From Cristatella mucedo (Eukaryota > Bryozoa > Phylactolaemata > Cristatellidae), in the NCBI GenBank assembly GCA_009760855.2, contig WPIO01000027.1, positions 3,528,501 to 3,592,500 on the forward strand: a stretch of 64,000 bases of DNA, given 5' to 3'. This document shows, in pieces, positions 22,301 through 34,300 of this stretch (its first letter is position 1; every line of letters starts with the position of its first letter). The notes below the pieces were generated by a model that saw only the letters and a list, made by a program, of their open reading frames with translations, did not search any database and was not told the origin of the DNA. A program made the translations under genes and the position numbers.

Positions 22301-25300
22301 GAAGTGAAAGCCTAGATTGTGCTTGGCAATCACATCAGCAAGAGGCAGAGTATAAACCGTGAAAAGAACCGGACCTAGCACTGAGCCCTGAGGTACTCCA
22401 TATTTCAGAGGTACTTCAGATGATCTTTGTCCATTCACGTCAATACTCTGGAGTCTCCCACTGAGATAGGACCTGAACCAATGCAGAGCAGTGCCAGTGA
22501 TGCCCAGGCGAGATGAGAGGCGCTCTAGAAGAACTTTGCGATCGATGGTATCAAAAGCTGCCGAAAGATCGAGCAAAACAAGAAGAGACACTCTATCCAT
22601 GTCTGCATTCCTAAGTAGGTCGTTGTATACCCAAAAAGGGTCCCCTTTAATGCTTGTGAGTAGCCCTGACGGCAAATCACCTCTGGTAGATGCCTTTGAG
22701 CATGCTACTACTTACCATTCGACCACGCTTCCTTTGCAGCAAATGCAAAGTGCCTAGAAAAAAATCTTGATTAAGTTCTCTGAGGGCGCTATAAAAATGT
22801 ATTTTAGTATGTCACTAGATGAGCCTTCGGGGTGTCATTTACTTTATCCTGATCACTCAAAACTTCACACGGCGATATTAGGATAACAGAAACACTCCGA
22901 TAAAATCAAATTTATTTCAAATGCACCCATTTCTCTGCCAATGACTGTTGTTGCTCCTAGATCCCGTAACAAATGCATCCACAAAATCCCCTGACGACCA
23001 CATTTACAAAGAAACTAAAAATCTATTTGTCACAGCATTTAAAGGATCCACGTCATTCGTCCTTTATGCGCTTATGCGTGCTGACACTGTGCATGCTGCC
23101 ACTAACCATACTTGCATGCTGACCCTGTGCATGCCACCCCTTAACCATGTTATTCTTATTGTTATTGAGCATGCTACCACTAATCCTTCGATCGTGCTTC
23201 CTTTGCAGCAAATGTACAGTGCCTAGAAAGAGATTGAGTTCTCTATATCAAATGTATTATTATTATTATTTCACACCTTCCTAGCCTTCCACGATCTCAA
23301 ACTCTGAGCTCCTTACAGCCTGAATTGCTGGCATTTTACTTGGATAGTGGCAAACTTTCTCAAATTGAATGGCAACGACTGACACCAGCTTACTAATTAT
23401 GGGCAAATGGAGGGCTACTAAGAAACTGAAAAGCTTAAACCCCCCAAATCGACTCGACCTGCACATACATCTCCGGTGACCTTAGAGCAGAATCTGAGTG
23501 TTCCCTTCCAAAAAGACTTGCCAATAGACGAGCACATCGGCCCCACAGTCAAGTAAGATTACTTATTACCTAAGCAACATTTCAAAACTTCTGGCTTGCT
23601 CGGCTAAGGGCACCACAGCCAAGCTAGTCCATGCATTCTCATGACATCCCGACTAGACTTCTGCTACTCACTACTTGTGCAGGGTGTACCTGCACAAGTA
23701 GGACTGTCTGTCGTAAACGTCGAAACTGCCACATTACACCACTGTTCATCAGTCCGCAATGGTTGCCAATCAAGCAGTGTATCGACTTTAAAGATCATGT
23801 CATTCACCTTCAGGTCCCTTCATTCTCTTGCTCAAGACTATCTATCTGAGTCATTTTCACTCCAGGCCGCCAGTGGCACGTCACGTCCGGTCGGCTGGCT
23901 TCAGTTGATTGCTCTTGTCCCTGACTAACCTGAAACTCCTCGGAGACCGTATTTCCAGTTACTATACTCTGAAAGCTTGGAACTCACAACCGACTGACAT
24001 CACATTATTTCCTGACTTGACGACATTCAAAAAGGAGCTCAATACCTTTATCACTCAGCTTTTGCTCTGTCCGAGTGAATATGTCCTTTTCAATGGTTGA
24101 GCTACATGAATGGTGTACGTCGTGACTAAGGGCAACAGCAAAATGCTTTTGTGTATCGCCCCAGTGGAACTGTCTTTTTTCCAGGTTGCTTTGTTTACCT
24201 GTGAACATTTGAGTGAGTGATGGAGGGGGAGTGCTACTAACAAGTGGTCGTGAATCTTCTGCAGGCTTTTGCATTCTCGTCTTAGCATGATAATTGTGTA
24301 CTTTCACGTGCTTGCCTTAAGAAATATACCATACCTTTCATTAACTATTTTCTTTATTTTATTGGCTGACTTAACTTCCTCATTAGTGTAGCGGCAGATG
24401 ATCCTTAATAACAATAATATAATAATAATAATAATAATAATGTACTTGATAAAGCGGCCTCAGAGAACTTAATCTCTCTCTCTAGGCGCTTTACATTTGC
24501 TGCAAAGGGAAATGCAATTGAATGGTGAGTAAAATCATGCTTGATAAACAAACAAAATGAATAACATGGTTAGCCTTAACGTCTATCAGCACTACGTTTA
24601 GTTGTCAATAAAGGATCGCCTACAGCTTTCCCAGAGAATACTCTCGACCTTGCGCTGCAGTTTCAAACGAGGAGCAACGCTCACGCAAGGGTTGTTGCAC
24701 CGAACAGCACCGCTGAAAACTGCGAAATGCAACTGAGAACTTGTCAAGCACATGAAGATCGTGCCAGCGACAGTCTTCAATCCGCTTAATGCCAACAGCC
24801 CCGGGCCTGGCCCTTTCGGCATGCTAAGCACTGCTCTCATCCTCGGTCTCTTGCTGAAGTGCGTGCACTGCAGGACTAGAGCTTGCTCTTGTGATGGCCA
24901 TGCAAAGGAAAGGTAACACAAAAGAGAACACAAGAAGCATTTGATCTCTGGGGCAACTAACTATAATTCGGTATACTTCCTTCATTTTCGACCTCACCCG
25001 TCGCTATACTTCTGGCTCGTCTAGATACATAGCTACATTTTATTTGGCCTGCTTTTATCAGTCTCTCGCCATCATCTCTGTGTAGCCACAGATTCTCGAC
25101 TGGGGGGGGGCTATTCTTTCTAGCCCGAGACCTAGTAAGGACATTAACTAACCTTGCAAGTACCTCAACAAGCTCTCGAATTGTTGGCTCCATAGGCTTT
25201 GTTTCGGCTCCACGACCCAAAACACAATTTGGTATATTCTACCTTTAACGAGGTGCAATTGGTGAGTGCCTCTCACTGCTGCAAGTTCATTCAGATGCAC

Positions 25301-28300
25301 TCTTACAGCTGTCCCATATGATCTTGATTATAACAAAAAATGCTCGCCCTCACTGCTGTTTAGCAAAAGGAACTCAAAATGACTTGATCATACAGACCTG
25401 TTATTTCATAAAACGGTAACCAATTCTTCACAATCTGTTCAACCACACTACATGCCACATATTAAGCGTACACAAAACAACAATGTGTAGAGTGCACCTA
25501 AGACGACAGGACCGGCAGCTGTGCTATTACTCAACAATACGACAAAGCATTGGTGTGCCATGAATGTAGGATGAGATACATACTGCATCCTTAGCAACCC
25601 ACAAACAATTAGGCTAAAACCACCAGAACACCTTGGAAACCCGATCAGTTGAAGCACGGAATGTACACTTCAAGCTTACTACCCAGAAAAGGGCCTCAGT
25701 CTAGCCTTGCTTGTCAAGGCAACCATACAGCAGACCATAATAATAATAATATTAATAATACATTCGTACAGCACCCTCAGAGATCTTAATCTCTTTCTAG
25801 GCACTTTACATATGCTGTAAAGGAAGCATTAGCATATCCTTAGTGGTAGCATGCACGGCACCAACATGCATAACATAGTTAGTGGTAACATGCACACTGT
25901 CAACATATGCAATATGTAATGTAATGTAATGTATCTCCGTCTGTAACTCTGAAAAGTCACAAAGACTATGTGGGTGTTACCAAGGAGAGTTTTGTATAGC
26001 ACACTCACAGCCTAAGCGGCTTTCGGTACGCATTCGGTAGCCAATAGACTTCGTATCATGCAGCTAAGAGAAAGTGGGAAGCATAGCAGAGTCAGGAGAG
26101 TAGTTGAGGTAGTGAGTAGCATAGAAGTAGCAGCTCAGGACCGCTGAAAACGATGTGCCATGGTCGGCAGCAGGAGAGTCATTGTCGTTGCGTAAGAATT
26201 GTGGAAGCGAGTTCCACAGTCTAGGACCTGCAGAGCTAAAGCTTCTGTCGCCAACGGTCTTTAAGCGGAGGAATGGAACAGCTAATTTATTGTCTATACA
26301 GGACTTGTGGGCACGAGGAGACTGAAACTGGTGCTGCAGCAGAAGTTGAGCTAGGTATGGAGGATCCAAGCCGTGGCAGGCCTTGTGGGTCAGCGTAAGA
26401 ACTAAATATGTGGTTACAATTAGCTGATTTAGCAGCCTCTTTGTGTATAGCGGCAGAAGAGCCTTACCGGCTATCACCACCACTTGCAGTGGACAATAAG
26501 AAACGATTTAGGACAGCATTTAGTGGGTCCCTGTGATTCGTCCTTAACGTGCTTATGCATGCTGACACTGCATGCTGCCACTAACCACATTTGCATGCTG
26601 ACCCTGTGCATGTCACCCCTAACCATATTATTCATTTTGCTTTTCAAGCATGATTTTACTCACTATTCAATTGCATTTCCCTTTGCAGCAAATGTAAAGC
26701 GCCTAGAAAGAGATGAAGTTCTCTGAGGGCGCTTTATCAAGTGCAATATTATTATTATTATCACTGAATGACTCAAACCCACGACCTGGGTCGTGAAGAG
26801 TGAGCACCTTAACCCTGAGCTCAGATCCAGATCTGTGTACTTTATGCTTCTGTATACCTGTCGGGTGTTCATAGCTGAGCCGACAGAAACCTTAATCATT
26901 CCACGGCCAGCATACATCACCCACAAAACAATTCGAGTGGGCCAGTGACCTAGTCCAGCTGCAACAGCTGACAGCCATTGCTAAACAAGCTACCATAGCT
27001 CAATAATCAGCTCAGATAGGCTGCTTCATTAATGCTGATTCGTCGCTGCTGGCTGGGTGGCTTAAAACTATGCTACAGACCGAGTAAAGACCGTATACGT
27101 CAGTCCTTCTTGTACATACACTCTAGTGCAAACGTATCGGGGATTTTGCTTATGATGAGTAGCAGGCATTGGACTAGGAGACGTTACGCAGAAGCTCAAA
27201 CGAATATGCCCAGTAAACGTTAAGGCTTTCATGATGGTGTCTTCATAAACCGGTGTATACAACAACGAAAATTAAAAGAGAAAGCACTTCGATCGACCCC
27301 TAAAATTCACAAAAATGGCGGCTTTGCACATTGTACAGCACCTTGAAAACGACTTCATTGCCCTTTGTGAAGGTACTTAAGACATGTGCAACAGTATGGA
27401 AACCACAGGTTTTGCTCATTTCCTAACGCTGAGCTCTCTCCAATCAAAAGTAAAACTTTCCATTAATTCTCATGGGTACAGGTTTGTGTACAATAAATGT
27501 GTTTTGACCGCTCACAAGCCCCTAGGGCTACATCATGTTTTACCGTATGCAGAATCAGGACAGCTTGTCACCAACATTCTTGACAAGAATCGCATCACTA
27601 AGCCAGCAACAATTCCACATTGACAAGCTGCACAACAGGTACAGCTTGACGCTTACCTGTCCTTGAATAACCAAGCCAGGATTATAGTAAAGTTGAAATG
27701 GTGTAACAACGTCCAATTGCTATAAGGAAATCAATAAAATATTGCACATAGAAAAATGCAGCCAGTCGATGAACAAAGCAACAGCTCGGCTGCCGGTGAA
27801 TCGATGCAATACTGGGCAGAGGCACGAGCTGCCCTACCAAAAATTCTCACATAGCCCACATACAGCATGCCCGGCACAGTCTTTAAGAAGGAACAGCTAA
27901 ACACACCAAGAGGCATATCGCACAGATTGGTTAAGCCGAAGCACCTTTCTGTGAATGGAGGAAGCTCAGAACCACTAGCAGGACACGACGACAACAGACA
28001 ATGACAAGTGCTGGTCGTAATTGCAGCCCGTACCTAACAACAAGGCAATGTGCATGCATTTGCAAAAACGTCCGCCAACAGAACGCAAGTACGAAACAAG
28101 AACCGATCCTCTGGCCGACAACAGCTGCTTGCCGTGCCGATTGCAGTGGTAGTCAATCGCTTTGTTGCTTAATAGCTACTAGCAAATCTCTCAAGCTGCT
28201 CACCATTACGGTCCTTGCATTCCTCTAGGTGTAACTGTAATGGCCGTGCTTAGCTGCATACTGTGCAAGATTCTGGCACGAGGCTCCAGATCTAAAGCGG

Positions 28301-31300
28301 CCATGCAGTCAAACACCAACACTGCATTTGCCAGGGCCTTGACCGCGACCGAGCTTAAGAAAATGCAACCGTATTCAACGACCCTGAGGTTGCATTCTCC
28401 TAGTCAAAATCATTTGGCAGGCTACATGCGGAAATGCCTAAAACTACAGATCACAAAAATGGCAGGTTTTAATTGCATAGGGCAGGTTTTAAAATGATAT
28501 GTAGGCATTGCAAAAGCCTCTTGTAATGAAATGCAAGGTACCTCCCTCAGTAACTCCATAAAGCCATAAATATTCAAGTGGGTGCAACACAGAAGAATTT
28601 CTACAGCCCACTCAAAATCTAAGAGGGTTTCGGTAAGCACACGGTCAGGAAGGCATTCGAAGGAGTGAGCAGCATGGAAGTAGCAGCTCAACTCGGCTGG
28701 AAAGGGTAAACCACAGTTAGTTAGCAGCAGGAGAACAGACGGCTTAGCAGCAGGAGAACAGATGGCGTTGCATAAGAATTGTGGAAGTGAGCTCAGCAGT
28801 CTATGGCATGCAGATCAAAAGCCTGTCGGGCAGCTATGGAGGCTACTTCCTCATGCTAACGAGCAAGCTAGGTAATAATAATAATAATAATACATTCGAT
28901 ATAGCGCCCTCAGAGAACTCAATCCCTTTCTAGGCACTTTACATTTGCTGCAAAGGCAGCTCGATCAAATGGTAGTGGTAGCATGCTAAATGACAACAAG
29001 CACAACATGGATAGGGGTGGCATGCACAGGGTCAGAATGCAAGTGTGGTTAGTGGCAGCATGTATCCATCAGAACGTGCAAACTCGGATATTTGCCAACT
29101 ACGACAATTGCCCTGCCATTTCGCAAAAAGCCTAAGAAACACGCCTTCCAACGTGCGATTTGGTCGGGACAGTTCTTTCAGGTGTTCCTCAGTATAATAA
29201 TGAACACTATTCCAAAGGCACAAGTGCCTTGTCTGCAAGCCTTTCTCCAAAAAATGCAGTCTACCAACGAGTAATAATAATATTGCACTTGATAAAGCGC
29301 CCTCAGAGAACTTAATCTCTTCCTAGGCGCTTTACATTTGCTGCAAAGTGATACGCAATAGAATAGTAAGTAAAATCATGCTTGAAAAACAAACAAAATG
29401 AATAACATGGTTAGGGGTTACATGCACTGGGTCAGCATGCAAATGTGGTTAGTGGCAGCATGAACAGTGTCAGCACGCATAAGCACATCGAGGACGAATC
29501 ACAAGGACCCACTAAATGCTGTCCTAAATAGGTATGTTTTTAAGTTTCTTTTAAATGTGGTCAGGTCAGGGGATGTTCTGATGCAGGTCGGGAGGGAGTT
29601 CCAGGCTGTGGGAGCATACGAGCTAAATGCACGGTCTCCAAAGGATTTAAGGTTTGTACGAGGTATTTCTAGACTGTTGGTTTCCGAAAAGCAGGTGGTA
29701 CGATGCTTGGCCTGATGGGGTAGTATATCTGACAGATAGGCTGGAGCCAAAGAATGCAGTGACCTAAAAGTGAGCGATAAAACCTTGAAGTCAATCCGTT
29801 GCTTGACTGTTAGCCAGTGCAGGTCGGCGAGAAGTGGAGTAATGTGGCAACTGCGACGCTCACGACAGACAAGCCTAGCTGCAGAGTTTTGCACCAGCTG
29901 CAATCGCCTGATTGCACCACATGCTGGTAGGCCAGTAAGCAGTGAGTTGCAGAAGTCGAGACGAGATGTCACGAATGCATGGACCAACTTGGACGTGGTA
30001 TCCTTATCTAAACAAGCCCTAATTTTAGCAATGTTATGAAGCTGAAAATAGGCTGATTTGACTGTGGAGCTGATGTGGTCGTCTAACGAGAGGTCGCTTT
30101 GGAATATGACACCCAGATTTCGAGCTGATGCAACTGGAGATATGCTGGCAGAGCCAATTTTGAAAGTCAGCCTTTCCAATTTCTGAATAACACTAGGTTT
30201 GCCCATAACTAGTAAGTTAGTTTTATCATCGTTAAGCTTTAGAAAATTTGCTGCCATCCATGTGCGGATGTCATCAATGCATGCAGCAAGTGAGTTTAGA
30301 GAATTTGAGGTGCTCGAAGGCTGGGAGGGATCAAAGCAAAGGTACAACTGAGTGTCATCCGCATAGAAGTGAAAGCCTAGATTGTGCTTGGCAATCACAT
30401 CAGCAAGAGGCAGAGTATAAACCGTGAAAAGAACCGGACCTAGCACTGAGCCCTGAGGTACTCCATATTTCAGAGGTACTTCAGATGATCTTTGTCCATT
30501 CACGTCAATACTCTGGAGTCTCCCACTGAGATAGGACCTGAACCAATGCAGAGCAGTGCCAGTGATGCCCAGGCGAGATGAGAGGCGCTCTAGAAGAACT
30601 TTGCGATCGATGGTATCAAAAGCTGCCGAAAGATCAAGCAAAACAAGCAGAGACACTCTATCCATGTCTGCATTCCTAAGTAGGTCGTTGTATACCCGAA
30701 GCAATGCTGACTCTGTGGAGTGATTAGCTCTAAAGCCAGACTGGAACTTACTAGCAAGGTGTGAGGTTTCGATATACGAGTTCAGCTGGTCTGCCACGAC
30801 CCGTTCCAGTGTCTTTGATAGGAATGGTAGAAGGGAGACTGGGCGGTAGTTGCTTAAGTTCTCTTGGTCTAGTGTAGCTTTCTTGAGAAGTGGCCTGACT
30901 ACAGCTTTTTTGAAAGGTGCTGGGACCTGACCTGAGGCTAATGACATATTAATGATGTTGGTTATGCATGGCAGCAGCAGATCAATGCAACGTAGGAGCA
31001 GGACAGTGGGAATAGGGTCCAGTGGACTTGTTGTCTTCTTTGATTGAGATACGAGCTTTAGGACTACATCACTAGTGACCTGTTTAAATGCAGACATTGA
31101 GGCACAGCCAGGAACCGAGGAACAGCATTCTAGTGGGAAGGTTGTCATCGCAGGGATGGATTCCCTGATTTTGTCTATCTTCTGCACAAAGAATCGAGAG
31201 AAGCGATCGGCTAGATCATCACAAGGATCATCTGGTAAGGAGCTAACCTGGGAACGGTTGAGGAGATGGTTTATTGTCGACATCAGCATTTTTGGATTGT

Positions 31301-34300
31301 GCATCTGTGATTCAACAATGTTTCTATAGAAGCTAGACTTAGCCTTTGCTAGGATCGATTGGTACGACCTACAGTAGTCTTCATATGCCTGTCGATGGAC
31401 AGTTAGTCCGGATCTTGTGTATGCTTTTTCAAGCTTTCATTTAGTAGACCTGGCTAGTTTAATGTCTGTGGTAAACCATAGGCCGTCTGGGCGGGGGCGC
31501 ACAGTGCGCTTTGTCAAAGGTGCAAACTCGTCGAGCGTGTCAGCTAGTGTCGTGTTGTAGCAATCTACCAGTGATGACAGATCGGAGGGAGGACTGAGCA
31601 GCAAAGGTGAAGCAGATATGCTCGCACGGACAGCATCGATGTCAAGGGTCTTGAGGTTTCGCGATTCACAGGTTATTTTAGAGGAGAATGTGGGCACACA
31701 CTGTAGATTGAATGAGATCTGCATGTGGTCAGATAAGCAGGATTCTGGTGATGACAAAGTGCAGTTATATGAGAAAATTTGGTCGAGTGTGTGACCCTTG
31801 ATGTGGGTAGGGCCATGCACATGAGTCACAAGAGATAATGAGTCTGTCAATGTACAAAATTCGGTGCTGAAAGCGTCAGATAAGTTATCAAAGTGAACGT
31901 TGAAATCACCCATAACGAGGAAGGATCGATTTCTTGCACACAGAATCGAAATGAGATCGGAGAAATCTGAGATAAAGGAGGATTTGGTACCTGGTGGGCG
32001 ATAGACTACTGCCACTATCGGTAGCTTGTTTTCGGGTGAGACCAGGACAATTGATTCAAAAGACTGCTTCGAGGGTACCGCAAATGGCTTGAAGTTAAAT
32101 TTCGAGCGCACGATCATAGCAACTCCACCTCCAGTTTTGATTGATCTAGGGGTGTGAAAGAACGTGAAACCAGATGGAGTAGCGTCTTTAATTGTCGGGC
32201 AGTTTATCGATTTCAGCCAAGTTTCAGTTAGGGCGAGCAGGTCGATACCATTTTTAGAAATAAGGTCGTTTATTACTAGAGGTTTATTGCACATTGAGCG
32301 AGGATTCCAAAGGCAAGCGTTAAGTCTGGCCGATTGAGTTACAACAGGCCTGATGACCACTAAGTTTTAGAGATGTACAGTGACGCATGCGGGGAGCGTG
32401 CTAAGCGGTTCGAGACAATGCTAGGAATACCAAACGAGCAGCGTCTAAGCTGGCGGTTCCGGCCACCGCGGCGGCTACGGGGTGCTTTCCTTTTGTTAAT
32501 GCATAGTTCATGAATCTTAGCAACAACATTAATATCTAGGAATGCATTTGATATACGATGACGAAGCGATAGCAGCTGCTGACGACCATAACTAACAAGA
32601 GTACCACCCGAAACATCCAGATAGCAAACTTTCCTTGCAGCCTTGGTGAACAATATAAAAATTATCATAAGCTGTAATTCTTAATACTCCGAAAACGCGC
32701 TTTTTCCAACGGTCTATCGTCAAAAGTGGCTTCCGTAAATTCGCAGGCGCCTCAGCGGGGGGGGGGGGGGGGTGGAGTGCTAATGACTGCAACCATATTG
32801 CTGCTGCTGTAATGCAACTGTATTTTTTTTAGTAGTGCCTTCGTTGACATTTGTTCCCATGCCGATCGGAGCACACCTGAAAGAGGAGAGTGCAGTGCAG
32901 TGCAGTGCTGCACTCGAGCTGACCTGATGATTAACTACGCATTCGGCATTGTATTAAGGTCAAACTGAAGGGAGGCAGAGGACTAGCAATGCATGTGTGA
33001 GCAAAGCCCGTGGCACAAAGTGAGCCAACACACACACCATGCGCAAGCGCTTGCAAGTGCATACGATCAAGTGGAGTGTGTGGGATACAGGCCAAAGTAG
33101 GAAGGACCGTGTGGCAGTGAGTGATGCACTGTGCACTTTTTTGTCCATCACAATAAATAGCTGGCAAAAGTCTGCCAGAATGTAGACGCCGTAGGAAACT
33201 ACGAACGCGGCTGAGAGAAATCATAGCAGTAGTGTCCTGAATGTCGACAGCTGTCTTACCAACATGGGTCTCCGACATTGGTCGGTTAGCAACCCTTACG
33301 AGCACCATTCACACAATTTTAATGCGCACTATAACAAGTGATGAGGACACTTTGCTCCTACTAATGATGATTCAAAGATTACAACACTGTCGGAAGTCAC
33401 GGCATGGACACGAAATTACATGCAAGCTAACCACTTCCCTGAAATAAAAATCGCTGCTTTAAACGGCATCACAAAACAGCAGCATAATTTATGACTGCTC
33501 TTCAGCATTGCTTCACACCTTGGTTATGAAATTGTATGCTTCACCACTGTCTGTCTGTATGCAAGCAATGGTGAAGCCAAGCTCAGACGATTTTTTCAAA
33601 AGATTTTCTGAGCTATAAATAAAATATGTCGAAAACGTGTGTGTACTAGCATTTCCAGATCATGTTTACTGCTCAACGTGGGTAAGAAAAATTCAGCTCT
33701 GGTATATCTTCACAAAAACCATCATCACCTCATTTAGCACCATCATGTGAATGCAACGACGGAGCCCGCTCAAGGTTCCCGTGCACAACTTAAATGCTGC
33801 ATTTAATGCCGAAACATTGTAATCACTATGCTGAGCTACTGGAGGTGATGGGAACACACGCGCATGTTTTGCACTAGAAAAACAGCGGAGCACGGTTAAT
33901 GCGATCGACGATAATGCACTACAGTAACAGGCTCGGGCATATTCAACCGTGATGTGGTCTCCAAAGATTCAACTAATCAGGCATCCGCACGAAAAGCTTC
34001 GGGCTCCCACCACACCCCACTCACTGGGGCGGTGGAGCCGCCGCCCTCCCTCCCGCTGCATGACTCCTCAACGTCCGCATGCTGTGCGCCATCAACGCAC
34101 TACATTTGCATATGGTGGGTCAAAACCTCGACAGCACTTATGGTACAACATTTCCTTCTCAAAGCGCATCTGATCTGGAAAAAACCAGACGTCTAGAACA
34201 AGAGCAAAACAAACACATAAGGGAAATCGTACGAGCAAGCCTACGTGCGAGCACTTACCACGGCTAGCGCTGTCAAAACACAAGATGTACAGTAAGCCCG

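Larger units (their letters stand above)
29272..32800 (-). mobile_element. Near-full-length CR1/L2-type LINE (endonuclease + reverse transcriptase)
   Basis: Read on the complement: an upstream frame (32668-32360), an APE-type endonuclease frame (32360-31437), a reverse transcriptase frame (31304-29499), then a 3' UTR and an (ATT)n tail at 29272-29284. Endonuclease residues are visible in [31 protein letters not shown] and SDH. RT blocks are visible in [44 protein letters not shown] and [10 protein letters not shown]. The two frames are in phase and separated by one stop, TGA at 31439-31437, so the copy is one nonsense change from a single long frame. The 5' boundary is not determined; a 16-base G-run lies near it. 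It sits in DERL2 intron 1, same strand as the gene. Confidence 0.95.

Noticed and set aside
24598-25220. Two complement frames of 111 and 87 codons inside DERL2 intron 2
   Set aside because: The Derlin model is complete without them and they show no recognisable domain.
32757-32772. Sixteen-base G-run as a structured regulatory element
   Set aside because: A lone homopolymer is more simply slippage or a sequencing/assembly feature.
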